Source: Actinomycetes bacterium (GTDB lineage: Bacteria > Actinomycetota > Actinomycetes > S36-B12 > UBA10799). Taken from it: a DNA stretch of 22,825 bases. The notes below the pieces were generated by a model that was not told the DNA's origin, did no database searches, and saw only the letters and a program-made list of their open reading frames with translations. A program made the translations under genes and the position numbers. Where the stretch lies: assembly GCA_029779995.1 (NCBI GenBank), contig JAKOZM010000459.1, positions 1 to 22,825 of the forward strand, written 5' to 3'. Positions 13,041 to 22,825 of the stretch are shown here, piece after piece (position 1 is the stretch's first letter; the number at the start of each line of letters is the position of its first letter).

Positions 13041-14168
13041 GTGAAGTTTCGCATTGAAAGAGACGTCCTGGCTGACGTCGTGACCTGGGTGTCACGCACG
13101 CTGCCCTCCCGGGTGCCCTTCCCGGCACTGGCGGGGGTGCTGGTTGAGGCCACGGACGATGGGGTTTCGTTCACCACGACCACGCAGGACACCTGGTCGC
13201 ACAACACCGCGGATGCGGTCGTAGGTGAGCCGGGCACGGCGCTGATCAGTGGTCGGCTCTTGGTGGAGATCGCCCGGTCGTTGCCCAATCAGCCCGTTAG
13301 TTTCGCCCTCCAGACCACTGGCCGGGTGGAGGTCATCTGCGGGGCCGCGTCGTTCACCCTTCCGACCCTGCCGCGCGACGAGTACCCACCGCTGCCCACA
13401 CTGCCGGACAGCGTCGGCAGCATCGACGCGGCGGTGTTCGCGGCCGCTGTCGCCCAGGTCGCTGTGGCGGCTGCATCTCCCGATGACCGCAACCATGCCT
13501 ATGCCGGGATCCGGATGGAGATCGAGCCGAGTGGCCATCTCACCCTGGCCGCCACCGATCGTTACCGGCTGGCCGTGCGAGAACTTCCGTGGCGACCGAA
13601 CGCAGGCGACCAGGCAATCGCGGTCACCATTCCCGGCAGGGAACTGGTAGAGGCAGCCAAGGCCTTCGCCGGGGCCGCTGAGGTCAATCTGCATCTCGGG
13701 GACTCCGACACCTCACTGGCTCTCACTGCGGGTTCCCGGCAGACCGGGTTACGCCTGATGGACTCGGCCAACTTCCCGAAATTCCGTTCCCTGCTGCCTA
13801 CGAACTTCGCCAGCCAGCCGGAGATTGACGTGGCACCACTGAAGGAAGCACTCAAGCGCGTCAGTCTGGTGCTGCACCAGGACTCCGCAGTGCGGATGGT
13901 GTTCGCCAGCGAGGAGGTCGTGCTGCGGGCCGGCACCGGGGACGAGGCGACGGCGACCGAGGCCCTGCCGTGCACCTTGCAGGGAGAGGCCATCGATGTG
14001 GCCTTCAACCCGCGCTTCCTCGCCGACGGGCTGGCAGGGCTGACTGAGACCACCGTGCGCTTGAGCCTGCAGTCCAGTGAGAAGGCAGCTGTGCTCACTG
14101 GGCTCAACCCGGAGTCCCCCACAGAGTCATTCCGGTACCTGCTGATGCCGGTGCGCCTGCAGCGGTGA
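13041..14168 (+). CDS. dnaN: DNA polymerase III beta subunit (sliding clamp)
   Basis: This 375-residue clamp is made of three similar domains and encircles DNA to tether polymerase III. It begins MKFRIERDVLADVVTWVSRTLPSR and ends with the typical YLLMPVRLQR; internal ATDRYRLAVRELPW belongs to the second domain. The GTG at 13041 has AGGAGG at 13031-13036. Its TGA overlaps the recF GTG start (GTGA). Gene order dnaA-dnaN-recF is standard. Confidence 0.97.
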   Translation: MKFRIERDVLADVVTWVSRTLPSRVPFPALAGVLVEATDDGVSFTTTTQDTWSHNTADAVVGEPGTALISGRLLVEIARSLPNQPVSFALQTTGRVEVICGAASFTLPTLPRDEYPPLPTLPDSVGSIDAAVFAAAVAQVAVAAASPDDRNHAYAGIRMEIEPSGHLTLAATDRYRLAVRELPWRPNAGDQAIAVTIPGRELVEAAKAFAGAAEVNLHLGDSDTSLALTAGSRQTGLRLMDSANFPKFRSLLPTNFASQPEIDVAPLKEALKRVSLVLHQDSAVRMVFASEEVVLRAGTGDEATATEALPCTLQGEAIDVAFNPRFLADGLAGLTETTVRLSLQSSEKAAVLTGLNPESPTESFRYLLMPVRLQR

Positions 14169-15289
14169 GAATCGCCCACCTCGGCCTGACGGATTTCCGT
14201 AACTACGAGGCCCTCGAGGTGGAGTTCGCCCCCGGTGTCAACCTGCTGGTGGGCTCCAACGGGCAAGGCAAGACCAATGTCGCAGAGGCGGTCTCCTATC
14301 TGGCGACCTTCTCCAGTCACCGGGTGGCCAACGACAACGCGCTGGTGCGGGCGGGGGCCTCGAGTGCTGTCATCCGCAGCCAGGTCAGCAATGCCGAGCG
14401 CACGCTGGGCCTTGACGTGCAGATCAATCCGGGGCGCGCCAACCGGGTGCAGGTGAACCGCACCCCGCTGCGGCGAACCCGTGACGGGCTGGGCGTCGTG
14501 CGTTCGGTGATGTTCGCACCTGAGGACTTGAGCCTGGTCAAAGGTGACCCGGCAGCTCGTCGCAGGTTCCTGGACGCCTTGCTCATCCAACTCACCCCGC
14601 GGTACGCCGCGGTGATCAGCGACTACGACAAGACGCTGCGCCAGAGAAACTCCCTATTGCGCTCGGCGGCAAAGGCCAGCGCCTCGGAGCGCTCATCCCT
14701 TGCCAGCACTTTGGATGTCTGGGATGACCGGCTGATCGAGTTCGGTGCCGATCTGCAGGCGGGACGGGCCGCCCTGGTTGAGCTGCTGCGGGAACCCGTG
14801 TCTGCGGTCTACGCCAGCGTGGCGCCCGTCCGTAACGCTGTCCAGTTGCAGTACGCGCCTGCGCGACTGCCATTGGCCAGCGGCCGTGAGGCGTTCTCAG
14901 CCGCCCTGCGCCACGTGCTGCAGGAGGTTAGGGCCGAGGAGTTCGCACGAGCTGTGACCGTCGTCGGTCCGCACCGTGACGAGCTCGACCTGCAGTTGAA
15001 CGACCTGCCCGCCCGCGGTTACGCGTCGCACGGTGAATCGTGGTCATTGGCGCTTGCGCTGCGGCTGGCCAGTTTCGAGATCCTTCGCGATGAGGCGGCC
15101 GGCAATCCCGTCTTGATCCTCGACGATGTGTTCGCAGAACTCGATCAGCAGCGCCGCGAGCGACTCGCCGAGGTGGCCCACGGCGCACACGGACAGGTTC
15201 TGATCACGGCCGCGGTGCCCAGTGACGTCCCAGATTCCCTACGCGGGGTTACATTCTCTGTAGACAACGGTGCGATCCATAAGGAGTGA
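14165..15289 (+). CDS. recF: DNA replication and repair protein RecF
   Basis: This 374-residue SMC-like ATPase helps load RecA at gaps with RecO and RecR. The opening MRIAHLGLTDFRNYEALEVEF is characteristic, Walker A GSNGQGKTN is at 30-38, and Walker B with D-loop appears as LILDDVFAELD near the C-terminus, after the AGNPV segment. Translation is coupled to dnaN through a four-base GTGA overlap and to the next gene at the other end. Confidence 0.96.
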   Translation: MRIAHLGLTDFRNYEALEVEFAPGVNLLVGSNGQGKTNVAEAVSYLATFSSHRVANDNALVRAGASSAVIRSQVSNAERTLGLDVQINPGRANRVQVNRTPLRRTRDGLGVVRSVMFAPEDLSLVKGDPAARRRFLDALLIQLTPRYAAVISDYDKTLRQRNSLLRSAAKASASERSSLASTLDVWDDRLIEFGADLQAGRAALVELLREPVSAVYASVAPVRNAVQLQYAPARLPLASGREAFSAALRHVLQEVRAEEFARAVTVVGPHRDELDLQLNDLPARGYASHGESWSLALALRLASFEILRDEAAGNPVLILDDVFAELDQQRRERLAEVAHGAHGQVLITAAVPSDVPDSLRGVTFSVDNGAIHKE

Positions 15290-15291
15290 CG

Positions 15292-15783
15292 GTGACCGAC
15301 GAGGCGATCAGCGACCTCGCCAGCAGGGTCCTCGCCAGGGCCCGGCAGGCGGCGAGATCCGCCGCGCCGTCCACGTCACCCTCGCGCCGCGAGGCGACCT
15401 ACTCAAGTGCAGTGCCCGACGACCGAGACCCCAGCACGGTTGCTGAGGCGATCATGTCTCTGGTGAGCGACCGCGGTTGGCAGGCGGCGACGTCGATCGG
15501 GCGAATCTGGGGCGAGTGGGCATCCTTGGTTGGCCCGACGTTGGCGGCCCATGTGAAGCCCGAGGCCTTCGACCGTTCCACCGGGCGGCTCACGCTGCGT
15601 GCCGATAGCACCGCGTGGGCGACGCAGGTCCGCATGCTCAGTACCCAACTGCGGCGGCGCCTGCAGGGGGAGATCCCAGGCGGCATCGTCACGGACATCA
15701 CGGTGCTTGGCCCTGATGTGGCCCCCAAACCCCGCGGGGCCTTACGCGTCAAGGGTCGTGGGCCGCGCGACACTTACGGATAG
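15292..15783 (+). CDS. dciA: DUF721 protein, DciA-type replicative helicase partner
   Basis: This protein of about 163 residues is the counterpart of Rv0004. DciA proteins of the DUF721 family interact with DnaB helicase in bacteria that lack DnaC/DnaI loaders. The family core is at about residues 55-150, with WGEWASLVGPTLAAHVKPEAF, LTLRADSTAWATQVRML and LRRRLQGEIPGGIVTDITV. The N-terminal 50 residues are Ala/Arg/Ser-rich and probably disordered. A GTG at 15286 overlaps the recF stop, but AAGGAG at 15281-15286 is correctly spaced for the GTG at 15292, which I prefer. Confidence 0.9.
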   Translation: MTDEAISDLASRVLARARQAARSAAPSTSPSRREATYSSAVPDDRDPSTVAEAIMSLVSDRGWQAATSIGRIWGEWASLVGPTLAAHVKPEAFDRSTGRLTLRADSTAWATQVRMLSTQLRRRLQGEIPGGIVTDITVLGPDVAPKPRGALRVKGRGPRDTYG

Positions 15784-15823
15784 CGGCAGCCCGTACGTAG
15801 GGGGATGCGTGACCACACCTTCG

Positions 15824-15841
15824 AACGGCGAAAATGCCGTT
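15824..15841. repeat. Inverted repeat between dciA and gyrB
   Basis: AACGGC (15824-15829) and GCCGTT (15836-15841) are exact reverse complements with a six-base A-rich loop. A weak hairpin here may mark the end of the dnaN-recF-dciA transcript or regulate gyrB. No U-tract follows, so it is not called a terminator. Confidence 0.3.
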
Positions 15842-15880
15842 AAAGCGTGTGGAAAGCCATGGGTGGTGTCACAAACCCGT

Positions 15881-15886
15881 TAGACT
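15881..15886 (+). promoter_or_regulatory. Candidate gyrB -10 element (TAGACT)
   Basis: TAGACT fits the TANNNT actinobacterial -10 and lies about 90 bases upstream of the gyrB start, in the only sizeable gap of this gene cluster. I see no good -35 at the expected spacing, so this is a weak call. Confidence 0.3.
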
Positions 15887-15976
15887 GGGGTCGTCAGGGT
15901 GACATAGAGGCAGTTCGCGGCAGTTCTGAGCCGTTCGGCGCTGATCGAAACCCGATGTGGCTGAAAGGGGCTGTGC

Positions 15977-17920
<1,944 letters not shown>

Positions 17921-17937
17921 GGACCTAGGGAATCACA

Positions 17938-20490
17938 GTGACTCAGACCCCAGACACCGACCGGATCGAGCCGGTCGAACTCCAGGCCGAGATGCAGAAG
18001 TCCTACTTGGACTACGCGATGAGTGTCATCGTCGGCCGTGCCCTCCCCGATGTGCGCGACGGGTTGAAGCCCGTGCACCGGCGCATTCTGTACGCGATGT
18101 TCGATGGCGGCTATCGTCCTGACCGCGGATTCTTCAAGTGCGCGTCCGTGGTCGGGGACGTACTCGGTAGTTACCATCCGCACGGCGACAGTGCTGTCTA
18201 CGACGCCCTGGTCCGCATGGTGCAGCCGTGGGCACTGCGCTACCCGCTGGTCGACGGGCAGGGCAACTTCGGGTCGCCAGGCAACGACCCGGCCGCGGCC
18301 TACCGGTACACGGAGGCGCGCCTGGCCCAGCTGGCCATGGAGATGGTCCGCGACATTGACGAGGACACCGTCGATTTCAAGCCCAACTTCGACGGTCGCT
18401 CCCAGGAGCCGGTGATCCTGCCGAGCCGGTTCCCGAATCTGCTGGTCAACGGCTCCTCAGGCATCGCTGTCGGGATGGCCACGAACATTCCGCCACACAA
18501 CCTGCGTGAGGTGGCCGACGGGGTGCAGTGGGCGCTGGAGCATCCGGACGCCGACCGCGCTGAGTTGCTCGAGGCCCTCATCGATCGCGTGCAGGGCCCG
18601 GACTTCCCGACCGGTGCCTACATAGTCGGGCGGGCGGGCGTCGATTCCGCCTACCGCACGGGCCGGGGTTCGATCACGATGCGCGGTGTCGTGGACATCG
18701 AGGAGGACGAACGAGGCCGCACCTGCTTGGTGATCACCGAGCTGCCCTACCAGGTGAACCCCGACACCCTGACGGCGAAGATCGCCGAACTCGCCGACGC
18801 CGGGCGAGTGACGGGGATCGCCGACCTGCGTGACGACTCCTCGAGTCGTACCGGGCAGCGGTTGGTCGTCGTCCTCAAGCGCGACGCACAGCCGCGTGTG
18901 GTGCTCTCGCAGTTGTATCGGCATACACAGCTGCAGGAGACGTTCGGCGCCAACATGCTCGCGCTCGTCGACGGGGTACCACGCACCCTGAGTCTGGACG
19001 CCTTCGTCATTCACTGGATCAATCACCAGATCGAGGTCATCCAACGCCGTACCGCGTATCGGCTGCGCAAGGCAGAGGAGCGGGCGCACATTCTGCGTGG
19101 CTATCTCAAGGCCCTCGACGCCCTCGATGAGGTGATCGCGCTGATCCGGCGCTCGCCCACGGTCGATGAAGCCCGTTCGGGTTTGATGGAGCTACTCGAG
19201 GTTGATGAGATCCAGGCGAATGCCATCCTCGACATGCAGTTGCGGCGCCTCGCCGCCCTGGAGCGACAGAAGATCATCGATGAGGCGACGGAACTCGAGC
19301 GCTTGATCGCCGATTACCAGGACATCCTCGCGACCCCTGCCCGGCAGCGGACCATCGTCTCGGAGGAGCTCGCCGAGCTTCTGCGTGTGCACGGGGATGA
19401 GCGGCGCACCCGCTTCCTGCCGGCCGATGATCTGGCCAGCGAAGAGGACCTGATCCCGGTACGCGACGTCGTCGTGAGTATCACCGCCGGTGGTTACGCC
19501 AAGCGCACCGATGCGACAATGTACCGCTCGCAGCGCCGCGGTGGCCGTGGGGTCAAGGGTGCATCCCTGCAGCGCGACGACGTCGTGGAGCACTTCTTCG
19601 TCACCACTACTCACCACTGGATCCTGTTCTTCACCAATCTCGGACGGGTGTACCGCACAAAGGCGTACATGCTGCCCGAGACCGGGCGGGACGCCAAGGG
19701 CAAGCATGTGGCCAATCTGCTGGCCTTCCAGCCGGATGAGCAGATCGCCGGCGTGCTGGCGCTCAAGGACTACGAGCAGGAACCGTACCTCGCGTTGGCC
19801 ACCAAGGATGGGCTGGTCAAAAAGACGGCGTTGACCGAGTACGACACCAACCGCACCGGGGGCCTGATCGCCATCAACCTGCGGGAGGGCGACGAACTGG
19901 TGTCGGCGCGACTCGTGGATGACGGCGGTGAGTTGATCATGGTGTCCGCGAAGGGCATGTCCGTGCGATTCCGGGCCGACCAACTGCGGGCCATGGGCCG
20001 GGCGACCTCTGGGGTCCGGGGTATGAAGTTCCGGCCCGGCGACCACACCTTGGCCATGGGAGTGGTGCGCGAGGGTTGGGACCTGGTCACCGTGACCGAG
20101 GAGGGATTCGCCAAACGCACCGATCTCGCCGAGTGGAACACGAAGGGCCGTGCAGGCTTCGGCGTGCGGGCGATGAAGTTGGTCCAGGAGCGAGGCTCCT
20201 TGGTGGCCGCGCTGGTGTGCCAGCCCGAGGACACCATCTTCGCCATCGCGAGCAATGGCGTCGTCATCCGGACCCTGGTCGCCCAGGTACGGCAGACCAG
20301 CCGAGACACGATGGGGGTCAGCCTCATGGGACTACCGGCCGGTGTGACAGTGGTTGCCGTGGCCCGTTCGGACGCCCATGAAGAGGAAGCGGAGTTCGAG
20401 CAGGATTCCGACGATTCGGACCCCGATTCCGGATCTGATCATGCGACAGGTGATGATGAAGAGTCGGTGGAGTCCGGCAATAAGGAGTAA
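17938..20490 (+). CDS. gyrA: DNA gyrase subunit A
   Basis: This 850-residue cleavage/religation subunit has its active-site tyrosine at Y124 in YRYTEARLA. The quinolone-resistance region [10 protein letters not shown] at 80-89 has Ser85 and Asp89 at the positions equal to E. coli S83 and D87, where M. tuberculosis naturally has Ala. The GyrA box is QRRGGRG at 532-538, with five further beta-pinwheel repeats. The last 40 residues are very acidic (Asp/Glu/Ser), as seen in several gyrases with a regulatory tail. The GTG start at 17938 has only a weak ribosome site, suggesting coupling with gyrB. Confidence 0.97.
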   Translation: MTQTPDTDRIEPVELQAEMQKSYLDYAMSVIVGRALPDVRDGLKPVHRRILYAMFDGGYRPDRGFFKCASVVGDVLGSYHPHGDSAVYDALVRMVQPWALRYPLVDGQGNFGSPGNDPAAAYRYTEARLAQLAMEMVRDIDEDTVDFKPNFDGRSQEPVILPSRFPNLLVNGSSGIAVGMATNIPPHNLREVADGVQWALEHPDADRAELLEALIDRVQGPDFPTGAYIVGRAGVDSAYRTGRGSITMRGVVDIEEDERGRTCLVITELPYQVNPDTLTAKIAELADAGRVTGIADLRDDSSSRTGQRLVVVLKRDAQPRVVLSQLYRHTQLQETFGANMLALVDGVPRTLSLDAFVIHWINHQIEVIQRRTAYRLRKAEERAHILRGYLKALDALDEVIALIRRSPTVDEARSGLMELLEVDEIQANAILDMQLRRLAALERQKIIDEATELERLIADYQDILATPARQRTIVSEELAELLRVHGDERRTRFLPADDLASEEDLIPVRDVVVSITAGGYAKRTDATMYRSQRRGGRGVKGASLQRDDVVEHFFVTTTHHWILFFTNLGRVYRTKAYMLPETGRDAKGKHVANLLAFQPDEQIAGVLALKDYEQEPYLALATKDGLVKKTALTEYDTNRTGGLIAINLREGDELVSARLVDDGGELIMVSAKGMSVRFRADQLRAMGRATSGVRGMKFRPGDHTLAMGVVREGWDLVTVTEEGFAKRTDLAEWNTKGRAGFGVRAMKLVQERGSLVAALVCQPEDTIFAIASNGVVIRTLVAQVRQTSRDTMGVSLMGLPAGVTVVAVARSDAHEEEAEFEQDSDDSDPDSGSDHATGDDEESVESGNKE

Positions 20491-20492
20491 GT

Positions 20493-20879
20493 GTGACATC
20501 ATCCACAGCCACGGCCCCTGCCACGGCAGCACAGGGAACTCGGGTCGCAACGCTGCGGCTGCGGCGCATCGACCCGTGGAGCGCGATGAAGACCGGTTTC
20601 GTCTTCGCCATCGGTCTGGCAATTGCGTACGTGATCGCTACGGTCCTGATCTTCCTTTTCGCCGACTTCAGCGGGGTCTTCGAGTCGATCAACACCACCA
20701 TTTCTGACATCAGCAACAGTGGCTTCAGCGTGAGCCTGGGGGCCGTGCTCGCAGTGAGTCTGGTCTTCGCCGTGATCGAGGTGGTCGTCACGAGTCTGCT
20801 GTTCGCTGTTCTGGCGATGCTGTACAACGCAGCTGCGTCGGTCACCGGCGGTGTGCAGGTGAAGTTGGCTGAGGACTGA
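20493..20879 (+). CDS. DUF3566 membrane protein
   Basis: This 128-residue protein of unknown function is conserved directly after gyrA in actinobacteria (Rv0007 in M. tuberculosis). A disordered Ala/Thr-rich N-terminus is followed by LRRIDPWSAMKTGFVFAIGLAI, a membrane helix at about 34-56, a loop with SINTTISDIS, and a second helix at about 82-112, ending near YNAAASVTGGVQVKLAED. The GTG at 20493 is two bases after the gyrA stop, with AAGGAG at 20482-20487, so it belongs to the gyrase operon. Confidence 0.92.
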   Translation: MTSSTATAPATAAQGTRVATLRLRRIDPWSAMKTGFVFAIGLAIAYVIATVLIFLFADFSGVFESINTTISDISNSGFSVSLGAVLAVSLVFAVIEVVVTSLLFAVLAMLYNAAASVTGGVQVKLAED

Positions 20880-20911
20880 GGTTGCCTGCGTCCTCCGGGG
20901 GGGCCATCAGG

Positions 20912-20917
20912 TACCCT
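20912..20917 (+). promoter_or_regulatory. Candidate -10 element of the tRNA-Ile transcript (TACCCT)
   Basis: TACCCT fits the TANNNT form and would start transcription about 7 bases before the tRNA. The -35 side is GC-rich, with no clear hexamer at 17 bases. Low confidence. Confidence 0.3.
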
Positions 20918-20930
20918 TGGGATGCACCAC

Positions 20931-21005
20931 GCGCCTATAGCTCAGCTCGGTTAGAGCGCTTCGCTGATAACGAAGAGGTCCCTGGTTCAAGTCCAGGTAG
21001 GCGCA
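20931..21005 (+). tRNA. tRNA-Ile (GAT anticodon)
   Basis: The 75-base tRNA has acceptor arms GCGCCTA (20931-20937) and TAGGCGC (20998-21004), discriminator A21005, anticodon stem CTTCG/CGAAG and loop CTGATAA with GAT at 20966-20968, and a T-arm containing GGTTCAAGTCC. CCA is not encoded. The next ORF starts with GTG after a single C. The position after gyrA matches mycobacterial ileT. Confidence 0.97.
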
Positions 21006-21006
21006 C

Positions 21007-21132
21007 GTGAAGAAACTAATTCTGCTCGGCGCCCTCGCGGCCGTCGGCTATGCGGTGTACCGGCAGTACTCAGCCAACCAGGCGGAGCAGGAGTTGTGGA
21101 ACGAGGCCACACGCGACCTCGATCTGCGCTAG
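21007..21132 (+). CDS. DLW-39 family small membrane-associated protein
   Basis: The 41 residues begin MKKLILLGALAAVGYAVYRQY, a short hydrophobic helix, and end with the charged segment EQELWNEATRDLDLR, matching the actinobacterial DLW-39 family found beside these tRNAs. Its function is unknown. The GTG at 21007 is one base after the tRNA-Ile discriminator, so there is no room for a ribosome binding site outside the tRNA. The mRNA may become nearly leaderless once the tRNA 3' end is processed. The stop is 13 bases before tRNA-Ala. Confidence 0.85.
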   Translation: MKKLILLGALAAVGYAVYRQYSANQAEQELWNEATRDLDLR

Positions 21133-21145
21133 CCAACACGCCCCA

Positions 21146-21218
21146 GGGGACGTAGCTCAACTGGCAGAGCACCGCCTTTGCAAGGCGGGGGTTAGGGGTT
21201 CAAGTCCCCTCGTCTCCA
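21146..21218 (+). tRNA. tRNA-Ala (TGC anticodon)
   Basis: The 73-base tRNA has acceptor arms GGGGACG (21146-21152) and CGTCTCC (21211-21217) with one G-U pair, discriminator A21218, anticodon stem CCGCC/GGCGG and loop TTTGCAA with TGC at 21179-21181, and the T-loop GTTCAAGTC. CCA is not encoded. An ORF starts with GTG after one C. The position matches mycobacterial alaT. Confidence 0.97.
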
Positions 21219-21219
21219 C

Positions 21220-21618
21220 GTGAGCCGTAAGCGGCGATGGGCGCTGGAAGTCATTCTGGGGATTCTTGGCGTTCAAGCGTTCTACGGAGGCGTCCAACTC
21301 ATTCGGGACGCTTTCGCCTTTCCCGTGGACTGGCTGGACCCGTTGCCGTTCGATTCCTGGGTCATCCCAGGCTTTCTGCTCATGCTGCTGATCGGCGTGC
21401 CGTCGTTCGCTCTGCTTGGGATGCATGTCGCCGAGAATGCGGCCGCCGACCGACTCACCATCGCGTTCGGGCTGGGCGTGATGGCCTGGATCGTCGTTCA
21501 GGTGTTCTTCGTGCCCTTCAACTTCCTGCAGCCCTTGGTGTTCGTACTGGGCCTGGCGTTGGTGCTCATCGCCTGGTCGCGCGAGGTCACGAGGAGGTCT
21601 GCACAACTTCCCAACTGA
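21220..21618 (+). CDS. Predicted four-helix membrane protein
   Basis: I do not recognise a family for these 132 residues. A basic N-terminus (MSRKRRW) precedes hydrophobic segments at about 8-27, 47-68, 79-98 and 103-120, and the C-terminus REVTRRSAQLPN is again basic, so both ends are probably cytoplasmic. No Cys and no clear catalytic motif are visible. The GTG at 21220 follows the tRNA-Ala discriminator by one C. No alternative start fits, because the first in-frame ATG lies inside the second helix. The 3' end overlaps the convergent lipoprotein gene by 32 bases. Confidence 0.75.
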   Translation: MSRKRRWALEVILGILGVQAFYGGVQLIRDAFAFPVDWLDPLPFDSWVIPGFLLMLLIGVPSFALLGMHVAENAAADRLTIAFGLGVMAWIVVQVFFVPFNFLQPLVFVLGLALVLIAWSREVTRRSAQLPN

Positions 21619-21874
21619 CATTGCCCTGATCATCGGTCTGAGTGACCTGGATGTCAGCAGATTCGCCGTCCAGCGTGGCGGTGCAGTTGAAGACGTTGTC
21701 CTTCTCGATGGGCACGTCATCCGGGCAGGTCACAGCCGGGGCCGCTGACAGGTCGAGCTGCGTCTGCAGTTCGGTGGCGAGGGTCGACTCCAACTTGTCG
21801 ATATCGAGGCCACCGGAGGAGCAGGCGGAAAGGGCGGCGACCGTACAGGCGATGATCAGGATTCGAGAGCGCAT
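21587..21874 (-). CDS. DUF4333-type lipoprotein
   Basis: The 95 residues begin with a lipoprotein signal peptide, MRSRILIIACTVAALSAC, whose lipobox LSAC puts the lipidated Cys at residue 18. The rest is a small extracytoplasmic domain with VTCPDDVPIEKDNVFNCTATLDG and VTQTDDQGNVSWEV, typical of actinobacterial DUF4333 proteins, in which the two Cys probably form a disulfide. The open frame extends to 22165, but the signal peptide fixes the ATG at 21874. The function is unknown. The gene is divergent from the AlkD-like gene and convergent with the membrane protein before it. Confidence 0.85.
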   Translation of the reverse strand: MRSRILIIACTVAALSACSSGGLDIDKLESTLATELQTQLDLSAAPAVTCPDDVPIEKDNVFNCTATLDGESADIQVTQTDDQGNVSWEVVQTSS

Positions 21875-21933
21875 TGCCGCAGCGTAGCGATGATCGGTCG
21901 AGGAGGGCGGTTCTTGGGGCGTAGTCTCGCGGT

Positions 21934-22551
21934 GTGGAGCCGGTCGAGCGTATTCGCGCTGGACTTCGGGACGCGGCCGACCCGTCCAAGGCACCTGCGA
22001 TGCAGGCGTACATGAAATCGGCCATGCCCTTCTTGGGTGTGCAGAAGCCCTCCCGAACCCGGCTGGTGCGACCCATCGCGCGGACACTGGATGACGGGCA
22101 GGCGGTCGCGGCCGCGTCGATTCTGTGGGACGAGGCGATGTACCGGGAGGAACGGTACGCAGCATTGGAGCTGCTGCGCGGGCGACCGGTCAGTGGTGAT
22201 CTGGCACGGCACCTGATCACTACGGGCGCTTGGTGGGACTACGTGGATGAGGTCGCCACAAAACTGTTGCCGGCGGACGTCGATGTGCAGGCATGGGCGG
22301 TGGATGAGGACATGTGGATCAGGCGGGCCGCAATCCTGAGCCAGGTCGGGCGGCGCAGTCGTACTGACCCCGCGATGCTGGCCAATGTCATCGAACCTAA
22401 TCTCGATGATCGCCGGTTCTGGATCACGAAGGCCATCGGTTGGGCCCTGCGAGACTACGCTCGGACAGATCCAGAGTGGGTACGGTCGTTCGTGTCCGCC
22501 CATGCCCTGGCGCCGCTGTCCGAGCGGGAGGCGATGAAACACCTACGGTGA
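21934..22551 (+). CDS. DNA alkylation repair protein, AlkD-like glycosylase
   Basis: The 205 residues are almost entirely helical, as in the HEAT-like-repeat AlkD family that removes N3- and N7-alkylated purines. The segment AWWDYVDEVATKLL at 99-112 supplies the Trp (W101) and catalytic-type Asp (D105) spaced as in B. cereus AlkD W109/D113, and DMWIRRAAILSQ at 126-137 supplies the DNA-contacting Arg. PFLGVQKPSRTRLVR near residue 32 is another family hallmark. The GTG at 21934 has no strong ribosome site; GTG 21932 is out of frame. The family call is good; activity is inferred. Confidence 0.85.
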   Translation: MEPVERIRAGLRDAADPSKAPAMQAYMKSAMPFLGVQKPSRTRLVRPIARTLDDGQAVAAASILWDEAMYREERYAALELLRGRPVSGDLARHLITTGAWWDYVDEVATKLLPADVDVQAWAVDEDMWIRRAAILSQVGRRSRTDPAMLANVIEPNLDDRRFWITKAIGWALRDYARTDPEWVRSFVSAHALAPLSEREAMKHLR

Positions 22552-22588
22552 GTCGGCGCGAACCTGGTAGGGATGAAAACATGGGACC

Positions 22589-22825
22589 ATGACTCAAGCC
22601 GTTCTACACACCAACCGTGGTGACATTCGTCTGAACCTGTTCGACAACCAGGCCCCCAAGACCGTCGCGAATTTCGTGGGCCTCGCTGACGGCAGTAAAG
22701 CCTGGACCGATCCCAAGACGGGCAAACCGGGTGAAGGTCCGCTCTATGACGGCACCACCTTTCACCGGGTCATCAGCGGCTTCATGATCCAGGCGGGGTG
22801 CCCGATCGGAAATGGAACCGGTGGC
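22589..22825 (+). CDS. ppiA: Peptidyl-prolyl cis-trans isomerase, cyclophilin type (partial at window end)
   Basis: The first 79 codons are present before the window ends. They read as a cytoplasmic cyclophilin without signal peptide: [24 protein letters not shown], and the active-site segment [13 protein letters not shown] with catalytic R60 and Q68. A GTGG run ends the window. The start ATG is at 22589. The gene corresponds to Rv0009 (ppiA) in M. tuberculosis and closes the conserved origin block. One small variation is Cys71 where related sequences usually have Asp (GGDP). Confidence 0.9.
   Translation, partial: MTQAVLHTNRGDIRLNLFDNQAPKTVANFVGLADGSKAWTDPKTGKPGEGPLYDGTTFHRVISGFMIQAGCPIGNGTGG

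Overview
This is the chromosomal replication-origin neighbourhood of a GC-rich actinobacterium (Actinomycetota). The evidence is gene order plus sequence signals. The order is sigM / anti-sigma / trxB / trxA / cwlM-like, then parB-parA-rsmG-jag-yidC-yidD-rnpA-rpmH on the minus strand, then dnaA / oriC / dnaN / recF / dciA / gyrB / gyrA / DUF3566 / tRNA-Ile / DLW-39 / tRNA-Ala and a cyclophilin on the plus strand. This is the layout known from Mycobacterium and Streptomyces. TTGTCCACA-type DnaA boxes, two GTTTCACGTGAAAC parS sites, many GTG starts and a sigma-R-type trx promoter fit the same phylum. I cannot name a genus from the sequence alone. Layout: (1) 1-2654, the tail of an upstream kinase/MurJ-associated gene, an ECF sigma factor with its membrane anti-sigma partner, and the thioredoxin reductase/thioredoxin pair behind a stress-type promoter. 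(2) 2658-6167, cell-wall genes: a two-PG-binding-domain amidase of the CwlM type, a small membrane ORF on the opposite strand, a class I/II aminotransferase and a D-Ala-D-Ala ligase-family ATP-grasp enzyme. (3) 6148-10655, a densely packed leftward operon for ribosomal protein L34, RNase P protein, membrane insertion (YidD, YidC), RNA binding (Jag), 16S rRNA methylation (RsmG) and chromosome segregation (ParA, ParB), carrying two parS sites at gene junctions. (4) 10656-13040, the divergent rpmH/dnaA control region, dnaA, and the dnaA-dnaN intergenic origin with DnaA boxes. (5) 13041-20879, the rightward replication/topology genes dnaN, recF, dciA, gyrB, gyrA and a DUF3566 membrane protein. (6) 20931-22825, two tRNAs each followed one base later by a GTG-started ORF, a DUF4333-type lipoprotein, an AlkD-like DNA glycosylase and the start of a cyclophilin. 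The region couples replication initiation, origin segregation and core RNA/protein biogenesis, and most of it is conserved housekeeping. I see no CRISPR array, IS element, prophage or clear sign of horizontal transfer. The items that go beyond standard annotation are: an unrecognised 33-codon ORF between rsmG and parA with a duplicated AGLGWP motif whose two copies differ only at synonymous positions; the identical one-base tRNA-to-GTG junctions; a CsoR/CstR-like palindrome inside the sigma-R-type trx promoter; and a parS site that contains the rsmG start codon.
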